Below, piece by piece: positions 26,491 to 39,589 of a stretch of 64,000 nt of DNA. The notes under the pieces were generated by a model. It was not told where the DNA came from. It searched no databases and worked only from the letters and a program-made list of their open reading frames with translations. Numbering within the stretch: the stretch's first letter is position 1; each line of letters opens with the position of its first letter. Made by a program: the position numbers and the translations under genes. Source of the stretch: Eulemur rufifrons (Eukaryota > Chordata > Mammalia > Primates > Lemuridae); NCBI RefSeq assembly GCF_041146395.1, contig NC_090986.1, positions 39,530,001 to 39,594,000 of the forward strand, given 5' to 3'.

Positions 26491-27584
26491 CTTTCAGCTA
26501 GAAAGTTGAGGATTCAGAATACAAACCCCCATAGTGGTGAATATTATTGATTTTCCTAATTCTCCATTAAGAAGTCTACTAGTTCCCTACCATGAATACC
26601 AGTGGGACAAAGTACCCAGAGATTCAGGGGTCTGTTGAAGCAATTAATAGAGACACAACAGTTAACTAGGCAACCAGAGTGTTACCAAGAAAGCTACTGA
26701 AGGGCACAATTTGAAAAACTAATGCCAAAGTAAATTTGCCTGATAAATTCTTTCTCAGCTCTCAGATATTTTGTACCTTTATCCCATACTGGATGGAAGT
26801 TATTTCATGAACAAATTCTCTTTCTGGTACCTATAGAGCAGATACTATATGTTGGTTACAACGAGAGCCTTATGCTCTAAGGCAGATGTGCCCCAGGGAG
26901 TGTCCCATTCCTGGATGGCCACTCAGTTTCCTTTCTCTATGTCCTAGCGCAGGACTCAGGTCCTTCCCTCTCTTACGTCTCAGAGGTAGCCTTTACTCTG
27001 AAAGTTGCTCATTGCACTTCCGTCAGTATTCTCCAAGCAGTGGATGAACTTCAAGTAACTAAGGAACTTGGCCAAAGCTGAAATAGATCTTTATAATGAT
27101 CTCTTTATGGAACACTGGGTACATGTACAAGTCAGGTCTCGGGAGTATTCCTGGCCACTCTGTATTTCCCAAGCTAGATTTGAAAACTAATTCTAATGAG
27201 GTAACTGAGTTACATCTAAAATAGGTTAATAATAAAAGGCCACCTTCTCTCAGGTCTCCTTGTTTCTTTACTTGGTCAAAAATTTCTTCACGGACTTATT
27301 TGAAGGATATATAGGCTGCATTCATTCGTAACAAGTCTAGTCACTACTCAAGACTTTACATGAGGATCAACCCAGAAATTTTTCATTTAAAATTTCATTT
27401 CAGAAATATTTCATCTCTAAAAAGAGTTTTGTACACTTCTTCATCCAGAAGATGGAAGCTCTGCAACATGTTTCTTTTTTGCATTAGTTGCCAGGAACTT
27501 TGTATTTAATTTAATGTCCAAATGAGGTAATAAGCTTATTTCAGGTGCTAGTTAGCAACTATTTGAATATTGCAGATTGCTTCA
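26491..27584. other. Intergenic, no feature recognised
   Basis: No coding or repeat signal that I can name. Confidence 0.5.
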
Positions 27585-27745
27585 GCAGTTATCAACCCTA
27601 ATTGCACATTAGAATCTTCTGTTTCAAAAATACCTGATGTCTAGGATGGATCCCAGCCCAAATCTAAGGGTGGGGCCAGGTACTGGAATATTTCAAATGC
27701 TCTCCAGGGTGCTTCAAATGTGGAGGGAGAGTTAAGAAACTTTTC
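27585..27745 (+). mobile_element. MER5A-like hAT-Charlie element
   Basis: 'agcagttatcaaccctaattgcacattagaatcttctg', 'gatcccagcccaaatcta', then 'tctccagggtgcttcaaa'. Old copy with weak ends. Confidence 0.6.
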
Positions 27746-27904
27746 TGTGGATGCTGTAAGTTTGTTTTGTTTTGTTTTAATTTCAATTGGCTTATTTGCA
27801 CAGTAATTTATTTACCCTAACTCAGGTTCTTTTGGAAGAAAAGAATCATGATATATAAATGCACAAACCGTCAATCTTACAATATTGAACAGATCTACAT
27901 CTAA

Positions 27905-28085
27905 CAAATCGTTCTCAACCTAGTCTGTCTATAAGTACCATAGGCTGTCCATCAGTACCACTTCGGGAGCTGCTAAAAATCCTGACTCCTAGACCATACC
28001 CCAAACTAATTAAATCATAATCTCAGAGGATGAGACTGAGGCATTGATCAGGTGATTTCACTGTATAGCCAAGACTGAAAACTAC
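27905..28085 (+). mobile_element. MER5A-like hAT-Charlie element
   Basis: 'aatcgttctcaacctagtctg', 'ctgctaaaaatcctgactcctagacc', 'taatctcagaggatgagactgaggc' and an end 'agactgaaaactact'. Second MER5-type copy within 350 bases. Confidence 0.6.
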
Positions 28086-28699
28086 TTATCCATATTCTTT
28101 CCCCAATTCTTGTCAAAGTCTTAAAATAAGCACTGTTTATGGAAAAAAATTAAACAAGTCAGGTTTATGTTTTCTTTTTGTAAGCCCTCTTCTCCCTCAG
28201 CTGTTTAGTATCTATATAGTGTATCTTAATATTTCAAGCCTACCCCAGGGCACTTGCCCACTTCACCTCCCTTCTCATGGAATGTGTTCCAAACCCACAG
28301 AAACTGCTCATTCTTCCAGCCTCTCAAGGTCTGAGTAGCGAAGTGCAAGGACACTCATGTGCAGAAAACTATTGCTTGTTTTCTGATAAATTAAAAAATG
28401 ACAATATCATTTTCTTTCCTTTTCCCCATATTTGTAACCCTTCCTGATATATTCTAAGAGAGGTTTTTGAACACCTCTTCTAGCACACTAAGCTTTAATT
28501 GGCTGATCAATTTCACCATTCAGTTCATTTGTTGACTTTTTTTTTATCAGTTCTTCACTCAAAATTTCTAGTATTCTCATAGAATGTCGTTTGAGATTCT
28601 AAAATTAGTATTGATCCAACTGCACAAAACTTCTTTGAAGTTTTGAACTACTGCAAAACATCATCCTTGAATAATTAATTGCTCTTCAAACTCTACCAT

Positions 28700-29015
28700 C
28701 TCACAATGCAATGATTTGCCATTGCTTTTATAAAAACGGAGCACAAACCTATGTTTGCCTCAGGGTAAGAAAGGGGTGGGAGCAGGAGAAAAGTGGGTGT
28801 GGCTATACAAGGGCAACACAAGGGATCTTTCTGGTGATAGCAATGTCCTGTACCCTGACGGTATCAATGTTGATATCTGGTTGCAATATTGTACTGTAGT
28901 TTTGGAAGATATTACCATTGGAGGAAACTGGGTAAAGGGTATGAAGGTTCTCTCTGCAATGTTTCTCATAAATGCATGTGAATCTACAATTACCTTGAAA
29001 TGAAAAGTTTTTAAA
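28700..29015 (+). mobile_element. L1 3' UTR fragment (old L1M type)
   Basis: 'gtgtggctatacaagggcaacac', 'ggtgatagcaatgtcctgtaccctg', 'gatattaccattggaggaaactggg' and the end 'gaatctacaattaccttgaaatgaaaag' match the terminal 300 bases of old L1s. Several overlapping short frames here have no coding meaning. Confidence 0.75.
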
Positions 29016-29027
29016 AATCATTCTTGT

Positions 29028-29250
29028 GGCTTACAAACCCCTGCATGGATTAACACCAGCTTACCCCCAGCCTCACTTGAGTCTCTCTTCCCCTTTACTC
29101 TTCATGCTTAAACAATGCTCCATTTTGTCTCAAAGAAATTGCACATATTTCCTCTGTCCTAAATGGGGGCATAAATGCACCACCACCCCTCCCTGCTTTC
29201 ATAAGCCATTTTGCTTTCGTTTTCATGTCATTTATTTTAGGAAGTGAGCC
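29028..29250 (+). mobile_element. LINE-2 fragment
   Basis: 'ttacaaacccctgcatggatta' with 'cagcttacccccagcctca' corresponds to the L2 'tacaaggccctgcatgatctggcc' region. Confidence 0.6.
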
Positions 29251-29439
29251 ATTTCCCCATATCGTTGGTAGCTACATCAGAAGGAATGTAAACATCAATC
29301 ACACTGAGCTTAGAGTAGTGTTCTTAAGACAACATAGGGTTTGGTTTTGAATCCAAAATGTCCGTCCAGGTCTATGACTCCTTTATGGTAAGTTTTCCGT
29401 TAACAGCCCCTGTATCCGTTCCTCACATTTCAGCCATTA

Positions 29440-31020
29440 TTTCTTTTATAATATTTTTTCTGTTCCTTTCTCTCTCTTTTGTTCATTGTTTCTACTTGAA
29501 TGTATGCTGGTGTGCTTCATAGTGCCTCACACTTCTCTGAGACTCTGTTAAGTTTTGTTTCATTATTTTTCTCTGTGTTCTTCTGATTACATTACTTCTA
29601 GTATCTATCTTAGCTGATTCTTTCTTCTTCCATCTACCACCAAGCCACTCTAATGACATTTTCATTTCAGTTATACTTTTCAACTTCCAAATTTCCATTT
29701 GGTTGTTTTTTTTAAAGTTTTCTTTATTGATATTCTCTGTTTGATGAGACATTGTCATCGTATCTTCCTTTACATGTTTAAAGTATGGTTTTCCTTAGTT
29801 CTTCGACCATTTTTACAATGGTTATTTTGAAGTTTTTGTCTGCAAAGTCCAATATCTGAGTCTTCTCACAGGCAGTTTCTATTATTTGCCTTTTTTCCTG
29901 TGTATGCGCATTTTAGGTAGTATAGCATAGCAAATCTGGACTTCTTGTTGTTGTTTGCTAATTTATTTGTTTATTAATGTGGCTATACTATTTTAGTGAA
30001 GTTTATTTCCCCCACAATTTGAAGCCTCATACACTGGTCCACAGAGAGCCCTGCCCTGGGCATGGCACAGTCACCCTGGGATGACAGGGGTTTTGGCTGG
30101 GCTCTGTCTTTCCCTCTCATGGCTTTATTAAGCTGTTTGCCTCTGTTGGTATCATATCCATTGGTTATGCTCCACTATTTGCCGACTGATTGCTCTGTTG
30201 TTTAGTCTACATGTTAGGGCATAAGTTTCTCCATAGTGTGATCCAATTAAATTCAAGCCCCTTTGTATAGGTAGTTGGTGAGGCCAGTCTTTGAGGTTTG
30301 TTCTTACCTCAAGAGAGCTCTTCTTATTTGTCTTTTGCTCTGATCCTTTCTGATAAAGTAGCTAGCCTACAGTTTATTTTGTGAATCTCATAGAGAAACC
30401 AGTCTCCTCTTAATTGCTTACTGCCAAAATTTTCACTGTTTTCAAAAGTACCTGTAGACTTGAACTTCCCCATACTCAGTTATAAATAAATCAGTTCCTC
30501 TGGGGAGATTATCAGTGCTCCTTGTTTTTATGGCCTGCTTCTCTACCTAGGCAAAATCTCTGAACTGCTAGAGCTGAAGGTAGGATAGTGCCTGCTGCTC
30601 TCAAAATGACATCCCTGCTTTGTGATCAGGGCACTAGGCAAGGACTGTAGTCTCTGGTCTTCTCAGGTTGCCTCTCCTCTGCACCCTATGAGCAAGCTGA
30701 GCCCAGGGCAATAGAGCCTCAAGTTGTGCCTAATTTAGAACCTCCACCCCATGTGCTGGATAGGGGAAGGTTAGCCTCCAACCTCCCAGCCACTACTCCC
30801 TGGAATTCCCATCTCTGCAACACGGAGCTAGGGGGAGTGAAAAATGCTGATGACCTGCCTGTCCTGGGAAAGATACTACAGCCCTTAACTCGGAGCTGGG
30901 GAGAGGGGTCAGGATGAAGCCCTGTCATTTTGGCTCTATATACCCATCCAGAGTGGAGCTTCTGTCATGACAAGCTGGTAGAGAGGAGGGAAGGGGAACA
31001 GCTCATAGCTCCAGTGCCAC
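29440..31020 (-). mobile_element. Antisense L1M-type 5' UTR block
   Basis: It reads in complement as an old L1 5' end. Clear words are 'cagttatacttttcaacttccaaatttccatttgg', 'gttttccttagttc', 'tgaagtttttgtctgcaaagtccaatatctgagtc' and 'gcattttaggtagtatagcatagcaaatctgg'. It continues into GC-richer sequence to about 31020, where assignment is weaker. No intact frame. Confidence 0.55.
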
Positions 31021-31624
31021 ACAGATTCTCATTTCATTTTTTTTTCTGAGATAGATTTTCTTGAATAAATATATCTTCATTTTCTGTATGACTTTAACAT
31101 CATTTCCAGAGACTTGGAACTTTTTTTCTCTTTGGTAATAATTGTTACCAGTTATGGTTGTGTCCCGGGGAGCCACACTGAGGTTCCGCTAACACTGCCA
31201 TTATGGAAGCCATTCAAGTTAGAGCTATCTTGATTCATTAGAGAGGTTGTGAATTGTGATTCTCAGAAGAGAAAGACTGAGGTTCTAGATCCTTTTTCTT
31301 CCCAGAAGCTTCTTAGACCTGTATACAAACCCCCAGTAACTTTGATACTATATACCAAGAATATGAGGAGAAGTGGCCTTTGTCAAATCAAAAGTAAGTA
31401 TATTTTTCTACCTTTCCCACAGAACGATAAGTAGCTACTCTCATTTTATCCACATGACCAAAAATTTCCATTCTGTCCATAACAAGGAAACTTGAGAAGT
31501 GACTTGAGATCGCCACCACTGGACGTAAACTTGCAGGCAATAACTAAACTGCAGTTTTTCTTGCTTAATTTTTTTCAGGTTCCACATTATCAGTCATGTG
31601 GTTGATCAGCCCTGTGACATTGGT
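31021..31624. other. Intergenic, no feature recognised
   Basis: Nothing identifiable. Confidence 0.4.
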
Positions 31625-31745
31625 TTTATATCAGTCTTCCCACCCAGATGTCAGTGCCATTGGGGTAGCAACCATTCTGTCCCTAGCACCTATCACAGAT
31701 CGTGATACATGATGTGTGCTCAATAAATACTAGCTGAATGAACAG
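31625..31745 (+). mobile_element. L2/MIR-type 3' tail
   Basis: 'tgtccctagcacctatcacag' through 'gtgtgctcaataaatactagctgaatgaac', the common terminal segment. Confidence 0.7.
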
Positions 31746-32514
31746 ACAATGATAGTGAGAATTGGTATTGGGACACTGAGACACTTGATACTTCGGGGAA
31801 AGTTGACAATTTTCTTATTCAACATCTAATTTGAAAGTAGCTTGAAGATTGGGTCATCCCTAGGAGCAAATGCAATCTGAAATACCTGTCAGGAGTCTAA
31901 CCCGTCATGTGCCTCTGTTTTCCTCCTTCATCCTTTCGCCATCCCTCCATCCCTCCTCTTCCCTCCAAGTAAAATCAAACTATCTTGTTACCAAGTTAAT
32001 ATCAAGGTTAGCCTTGAAAAGGAAAACAATGTTCCATCACAGAAGCCTAGAAAGAACAACGAAAACTCATCCATTTGCCTTGGCGATAGTATGGCTCATA
32101 TGGATTGATTGTGCATTTAATAAATTCAACCATTTTTAAACCATGTGAGGGCTGAATCGGTTTCTTTTCATCATGAGCTCCCTTCTTGATCCACCTCTCA
32201 GGACTCCAGATATTGGATTAACCTGAAGTTCCAGGGCCAAGATTATTAGTAGATTTGCTACATCTGAATTCTGCATGCAGTTCATCCAGAGCCATTTGTT
32301 TACTTCAGTTTTTATCCCACTTGATTGCTGATTGCTTTGGGAACAAATAGTTCCATTCAGAAGGGGACTGACACACGAGGTTATCCACACTGACTCTATG
32401 TCTCACAATCGTTGCACTTCATCCTCTGAGAATGCAATAAGGACCTCTGTTTAAGAATTATTCCACTACTTTCTCAACCCAGAGACTCAGCCCAACTCCC
32501 CGGAAAGCTCCTGA
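31746..32514. other. Intergenic, no feature recognised
   Basis: Short frames near 31870-32390 on both strands have no domain. Confidence 0.5.
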
Positions 32515-32547
32515 TATATATATCAGCAATGTGTGTGTGTATATGTA

Positions 32548-32590
<43 letters not shown>
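32513..32590. repeat. Compound (AT)n(GT)n(AT)n microsatellite
   Basis: A GATATATATATC palindrome, then (TG)n with ATATGTA interruptions, then about 17 alternating AT units (32556-32590). Self-complementary and probably length-variable. Confidence 0.95.
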
Positions 32591-32592
<2 letters not shown>

Positions 32593-35384
32593 TCCCTAGG
32601 GGTATTTTTATGTGATTATATTTCTTAGCATCTGAAAGGGAGGAACTGGAAACCATAAAAGAAAGTAATGAATATTAAAATATTAAACAAGCAGCAAAAC
32701 AAGTAGCCTATATTTTTATTATTAAATTTGGTCACTTCTAAGAATGTCAACTTTTCCACTTAAAAAAGAAAGAAAGAAAGTGAAGATCTAGATTCTTATG
32801 CTACCAACTTAATAAAGCAAGAGGAAAGGAATGAAAACTTTCAAGTTAAATCGTGAAAAGAGAAATGAGAGACAGAGAACACAAGCCAGATGTACCTGCT
32901 GTGGAATTCCTGGTGTGATGCTCAAAATAATGCTAAAGTGATTCCGCAGGCAAATCTTTCCCAAAGGATCATGAATCCTGTTTCATTTATCTGAAATATG
33001 TAATGTTTCGATTTCTACTCTTATGCCAATGTCATCCACGTGATATTTAAATAGTCAATTATTGTAATTATTTAAGTCAAATTCATCAGTGGACATTACA
33101 GAACTAGCTGGGGCATGTCCAGAAACAGGTGCCTTGCCAAAATGCCAATTCTAAATTTACAGAAGCTCTAATAATGTCACCAATTAATGTTCACTTCTAA
33201 AAAGAAAACTAAAAAAAAATGAATTTAAAATACATAAAGAAGTTTACTGTCCATAAAGATTTTTGCTGTTGAGGAAGGTACAATAAAAGTGATTTATCTC
33301 TTTTGGAAGCATCACAAATTACAGACAGAGTACAAATTACTTCCAAATAAAATAGCTGGCAAAATAATTCCGTCTATCTAAAAGAGCCTTCATTCCATGT
33401 TTTTAGGATTATTCTGGCATATTTATCAGTCCAATTTTTTATTGCTTCCATTTCTTTCAGCTCTAAAATCTAAACAATGTTTTCTAAATTTACCCTCCCT
33501 ATAAATGTTGGTTATTTACATCCTGAAACAACCATAAAGTGACCCCCCCAAAAAAAATGTTAGTGAAAATTACATTGTAAAAATTTGCTATGGAAAACCT
33601 AAATTATTTGCTACCACATAACATGATGTTTACATTAAAATTACTTTATAATTCAACTGCCTGCACTAACAACTTTACTATTCCAGTAAATTCTTGCTCA
33701 GGAAGAAAAAGTGCAAATTACTTGTTTTTTAAAGAAATTTTCCAAAAATGCACTTGTTCAAATAATAGTTTATTAAATTATCTCTTCAGAGTAAATATCC
33801 ATGTGAGGACACTAGATTCCTGGACTAGTCTCATCAACCTACTTTACTCTTCAAGGCCATTTTGAAATCCCTACTTCATTGCACCCACCAGTTCTAAACT
33901 ATTTTGTTACAAATTTTCCTCACTCCTAATCAGCTCTCTACCTACCCCACATTCAAAGATGTGCCTTAAACCAGAATCCCCAAATCTCATAAATATCCTA
34001 CCTTATTCTGAGAAGCTACAAAAACTCTCCAGGACAGAGTCTCCCTTACTAAGGTGATAAATAACTCAGCTTTGCTTTATCAACAGGTTATTTTGGTAGT
34101 CTTTTCAGCAAGTCATGGAATTGGTAATCGACACTGCAGACTTTCAAATAATCATGCTTTATATTATAAAATGAATGGTATTGAGTATGTCCCTTATTCT
34201 CATGTATGCACTAGTTTTATAATTATAACAACTCCCTATTAAATGTTTTATTGGACTAAGTAGGTGAGTCTAACATAAAACTTTGAAGAACATTGTATGA
34301 AAAAAATTGTCTAATTACTTTTTACAAGCTATAAAATATGCCATAAAACCATTGGAGGCTCTTTGTGGTTTCAGTTTTGGCTTGTTTTATCTAGTAATCT
34401 TCTTCTGTTAATAACTATATTTTAAAATATGCAACTTTATTAACTCATCATCATGAGCAAAAGTCCGTTTGCTTACAAAAGGTAAACAAGGGTATTGGAT
34501 TCACACCATTATGTAATTCACAGACTAGTAAAAACGTTTAGACATTTTCTGATGTAACATAAATAGAAAAAGACTTTATACTTCTAAAATTGAATGCTAA
34601 AAGACTTAACTAGATACTTCTATTCCACAAGTTTGCTCTGTCATATAACTTTATTCTAAAATCAACTCAATTTCTGGAACATGTCTTGTTAATTAGTGTT
34701 AAGGCATGCAAAAAACAATTTAAATTTTTATGTACAGAAAATTGACAGAGCAGTTCCTTTTCTTCAGTCTAGAGTTTAAGGGACTAATAAAAAACTTTCC
34801 TTTTTCTTGTCCAAGTTCTGAACCACTTGAGAAGTAGATGCAAGTAATGGAACCCAAAAATATCAGCTCTTATTATTGATAAAGCTCTTGGAGAACAGGA
34901 CTTTAGGTCTATTAGTACAGTGGATGCCTCTGGCAATGGAGATAAATGGTAGACCTCTCATTTTTAGGGTATACCCCTATGAAGTATCTAAGATAAAAGT
35001 AGCTGATCCTAAAGAGCACCAGCAAAAAGGGATTGAGCCTTCCTCCTTCTGAATGTTGCCTAATTGTTTCTCCCAATAGCCCCAATCAGATAAGTCACTT
35101 CACCTACCTTAGTGAGTCCTGAGTGAGGGAGTGGAGAAGACAGATTACCAGTGGAAAACCTCCCTGTGTAAATATAAAGCCAGGGGAAGGAGAGTGTCCC
35201 CAAATGTATAACACCTATACAGTATGATTTGAGGGGTGACAATAGGTGACTACACTTATGATCTTACAAACTATTTCCCAGGCTGTTTGGAGTAGATTCC
35301 TAAACTATCCATCAGCATACATAGATTTAAAATAAATTACTATATCTCCAGAAATTTCTTGTTCTCTAGAAAATAAAAGATGCT
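32591..35384. other. Intergenic, no gene or clear repeat
   Basis: AT-rich stretch with a short (GAAA)n run at 32765-32780. A 91-residue frame at 33590-33865 lacks any domain. Confidence 0.5.
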
Positions 35385-35754
35385 TGTGATGAGGCACAGT
35401 AATCAGTATAGCTCTGTGAGCCACAGTGAAGCCATCTTGTATGCAGGCTAGTGCAGCCATCTTGTGTACGGACTCACTGTTGTGTAAAGTTAAAAAAAAA
35501 TACATGAATAACAGAAAAAAAAAATTTATACAGTGATTAACTTGTAAGTGATTGTTTAAAATCATTAGGTGTGTATAGTTACATTGTACTACACTTGGCA
35601 GTTCCTTGGAAAAATGTTCCTTGGATGTTCCTCAAGGAAATGTTCCTTGATTTAACGGATGCTATTTGCTTCTGTAAGTTTGCTTGCTTATGAATTATTG
35701 TAATCGACATGTTCTGAGCTGTATGTGTATTGTTAGTATTGTTAGTGGTGAAGG

Positions 35755-35761
35755 TATATAA
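35755..35761 (+). promoter_or_regulatory. TATA box of the solo LTR
   Basis: TATATAA in U3 of the LTR, 83 bases before its AATAAA. Confidence 0.6.
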
Positions 35762-35837
35762 TCCCTGCTCACTTTAAGATCGGGGCCATTCTCTGTCTCT
35801 GGACTTTCCCAGAACAAGGGGTGGTCGTTGGCCAGCT

Positions 35838-35843
35838 AATAAA
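35838..35843 (+). terminator. Polyadenylation signal of the solo LTR
   Basis: AATAAA in the presumed R region, followed by GACTCC. Confidence 0.65.
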
Positions 35844-35910
35844 GACTCCTAATTTGGCTCAATTCGGTCTTTAGGTGGTCATTTCTCGCATCTTAGGCTA
35901 TAACAATGCT

Positions 35911-38239
35911 AAAAGATAATTTTTAAAGGGTAAAATCATGACTCTTAGACAAATATAAAATTAACTTATGTACAAGAATTTATTTAACTCAATTAATGAG
36001 AGAATCAGTAAGATGCTACAATGGTACAAAAAAGATTTCAACAAACACATAAACATATGTAGGCTATCAACAATAATGAAATGAATGGACAAATAGATTC
36101 AAAATTGGATGATATCCATGGGGCAATAAAAATTGATAAAATCATTTGTATTTCTATAGACAAAAGTTATTTGTGTTAATATCACTTTTCTACAACTTGG
36201 AGTTGTACATTCACTTAAAGACAAGGAAATGCATAGATGATCCAGAAGGCTCAGTAGACAGGGTATGCAGCAATTATTTTGTACATTTCATAGTCTTCTA
36301 CAGTATTCCTTGACATACCTATTAATGAGAAAAACCAGTAAACTGTTGGCTCTTGATCTGCATTAACACATTAGCATATACTATTTTGCAATTAAAAGTA
36401 TGAGATGTGAAAAGAAGAACTTTCATAATTTTTTATAAATCATCATTGTTTCCACATTTCCTCTGGATTCAGGTTGTATTAATCCCTAAATCCCTACCAG
36501 TATCAGCTGACATGTGTTTGTCTGGCCTGGGGGAAGGGAACAGGAAGGCGGAATGTGGGATTCCTTCCTGTGTCTTATCTTCCCATAAGCAATCCTAGAA
36601 AAGATTATCTGACTCCTCATCTCAACTCTTCCAAAAATATTCCTAAACCTGTTAATTTTATTTCCTGATTTCTCCAGCGCTTTGCTCTTGACGCACAAAA
36701 CCAAACCTTTACTGCTCAAAAACCTTGTGTCTCATCAAAAAGCCCAGTTATTACAAATCAGAAGTCTTAGCACTCAAGAAGACTATCTTTGCTTTTCATT
36801 CAAATCACTATTTTAAAACTGAATTTATCAGCCCTAACTAGCACTCTTTCTTGTCAACTTTGCTACAGCATTTGTAATAATTGCAAGGCAATGGATATGT
36901 CTGTCAGAAAGGAAGAGGTTTATATAAAAAGATGTATAAGACCTATCTTAAGTGCAAGATTGGATCTAAACTATATATCCCACTTCTAAATCTGCAAAAA
37001 TTACTATTTGGTGATGACTTTTAAAATCCTAGCCAAAAATATTTAGAACATGACAGAAAGAACTGCAAAGGGAATAAATACATACTAACAATTTTAAAAA
37101 ACCTGAAATAAAGTCAGGTTTATTTGCACTTGTTAACTCTTGTGGTATATAATGGACACAAATTAGGTCTGCTAATATAAAAGAGAAATTTTATCAATTC
37201 GGGTATGATTCAGTTATCTTAGTCTGTTACGTTGCCATTGGCAGAGAAAGAAAATCATCAGATTCCTCCTTGAAAAACAGGATTTTAGGCCAGGCTCATT
37301 TTTCTCTTTCTAAATGTTTTGTGTTTGGAAACACTACCTGAATTAACTATGTTGATGTTAGTAGACCCCAGCTTTGATTGCTAATATCACTTAGTAGTTA
37401 TTTCTCACAATGGTAACTGCTATGATTTACAAAAACTTTCAGACTTTGAATTGCCATTATGTCTAAGGCGGTTTGGGTAAAACAGTTAAGGTAAAACAGG
37501 AAGATGGAGTTTATAGTTTGAGGGAAGCAACAGCTGTGGGATGTCTTGAGAAGCAAACTGAGGACAAAACACAAACTTCTGTTGGTCATACATGCAAGCA
37601 TAGGAGATAAATGACTCAATGATATGACTCACTTCATTTTCAAGTAAACTTTATAGTTGTGGCTCCTCTACTACTGTGTTAAACATTTAAATTTACCTTT
37701 AGTTATAGCCTAAGTTTAGACATCAAAACTTACATTCTTTCAGCCTGCTACGAAGAAGACATTAAATGCTTACTTCCAAAAATAACTTTGTTAATTGTTT
37801 TCATAAGATATAGATCTGGCAGCAAATCCTTTGAAAGTAAATACTTCATGGATCAAATTATCTAATTAGTTTAGACAAGCTATAAATGTGTTTTAATGGG
37901 CCAAAACTGTAAAATTGTTAGAGGCACTATATAAATGGGGGGGGGTGATCAAGTTGCTTTGCTTATTATTTTTGCTATCATTAATAGTATTTGTATGTAC
38001 TCAGATAAAATAAGGTCAAGGAACCCTCAATTTTGAATTGAAAAGAAAAATAAAGCAGTTGTGATAATCACCTTCAAAATATTTTTATTTTTCTATTTTT
38101 GTGTTAGCTTTTTTCATTCTTCATTCGTCATCAAAAGCCTCCAAACAAGAGAAAGAAAAGCATGAGAAGTATGAAAGGAGGCAGAAAGGCTGATGGAGGA
38201 GGGAAAAGAAGGGAAGTAAAGCAGGAAGGAAGTAGAAGA
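35911..38239. other. Intergenic, no gene recognised
   Basis: Includes a run of nine G at 37938-37946 and overlapping frames of 63-77 residues at 36407-36719 with no domain. Confidence 0.5.
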
Positions 38240-38420
38240 GCAGTTGATCAGTTGGGGTCATTGGTTGTAAGCAACAGTAACCGACTCCAGCTAGCTTAAG
38301 CAAAAAAGGGAATGTACTGAAAGCATACGGGTAGTTCACAGATTAGTGAGTAAAGAAGGCTTAGAATGCAAGGTTCGAAAAGAACAGCAATGAGGGCAGA
38401 AACTAGTGGATGCCTTCGTC
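38240..38420 (-). mobile_element. Unclassified interspersed-repeat-like segment
   Basis: 'gtcattggttgtaagcaacagtaaccgactcc' with 'agcttaagcaaaaaagggaat' is a word order I have met repeatedly in primate genomes, but I cannot name the family. Could be an LTR or DNA element fragment. Confidence 0.35.
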
Positions 38421-38694
38421 TAGGTGGGCTAACCCAGTCCTGGATACAGTATTAGAGATAAACAGAAGCACTGACCTAGTTTGGGTTCTTGCCAGCCCCC
38501 TGGCTAAAGGGGACACAGGTACACTGCACCCATGGGGAGAGTGGAGGAAGGGGAGAAGACAGCAATAGCAGAGAAGTGCGAACGAGGAGAAAGTAAAGAA
38601 GAAAAATAAGCTTAAGCAAAAGCAATTAGTGGATTCTTGGAGTATAATATGCATCCAATGAATTAAAGCACAGTTTTTGAGACTTTCACTTCTT

Positions 38695-38721
38695 TGGGGC
38701 GGGGTGAGGGTGGGGAGGGGG
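38695..38721 (+). other. G-quadruplex-type tract
   Basis: Five runs of 3-5 G with loops of 1-3 bases (GGGGCGGGGTGAGGG start). It lies in non-genic DNA. Confidence 0.6.
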
Positions 38722-39589
38722 TTGATGAGGCAGACTGAAGGATAGCTAGAGGCTGATGTTTCTCAGGAAACAGGTCAATAAATAATTTTTTCAGAATAAT
38801 TTCTAAATAGTAACCTGAATAAAAGATATACCTTCTCATTTAAAAATCCCATCTTGAAATTGATTTACATAAGACTAATTGAGAGCACGGTGTATAGAAA
38901 ATCAATCTGAATTGCAAATTGTATTTCAAAGAAATGTACTTCTGTTTTGTTCATTTAAATACTGTAATTGAACTAAATGCCAGCAAATTTGGAGTTTTTA
39001 GAACTCTGCCAGGAATAATTTTATTAATAGGTCATATAGTAATACACAAATAAATTATATTGAACACACCTAAAATAGTTTATTCTCCTAAAAAGATTCC
39101 ATCAGCATTTTTTATTGCATTATTTATTTATTCATTCATTTTTTTTAGAGACTACGCAATGGTAAACTCTAAGATAATGTGGATGAAATTTTCATGCAAT
39201 CAGAATTAATAGGATCCTCCAAATTAAAAAAGGTCTTATGTTATCTTAATATATTAAAAATTCTACTGACAGATGATAAGAACATAAAAATCTACTGAAA
39301 TTACATTAAAACCTTTGTTTAACATAGGTTTAAAATATTCTAGAAGCAATTCCAAATATTTGTTTCCTTTCTAAAATTCAGCTTCAAATATTTGAATCTT
39401 AGAAAAGAAAGTTTCGTGAAGACAGGACCAGAATAATAACAAGACGCAAAATGAAAAGGAAAATTACTTCGAGGGAGCTTATATAACTAACATCACTCAG
39501 ATGGGAGTTACTTCAACAAAGGATGTATGGGAATTAGAGGCAAGCCAAAGGAAAAGGAACTGCAAGCCACTGCCTGCTTCTACTTCCTG
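38722..39589. other. Intergenic, no feature recognised
   Basis: AT-rich. An (ATTT)/(ATTC) patch at 39120-39145 is the only visible repeat. Confidence 0.5.

Larger units (their letters stand above)
35385..35905 (+). mobile_element. Solo LTR of an endogenous retrovirus (class I / gamma-like)
   Basis: A 521-bp element beginning TG and ending CA, flanked by the exact 5-bp duplication ATGCT (35380-35384 and 35906-35910). Visible parts are a U3 with the 'GCCATCTTGT' words seen in many class I LTRs and a set of four GTTCCTTG-type units (35601-35650), a TATA box (TATATAA, 35755-35761), an AATAAA signal (35838-35843) only about 80 bases later, and a U5-like end with ATTCGGTCTTTAGG. The short TATA-to-poly(A) distance fits gamma-type LTRs. 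No gag, pol or env remains are adjacent, so it is the product of LTR-LTR recombination. It could act as promoter or poly(A) site, which is not shown. Confidence 0.85.
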
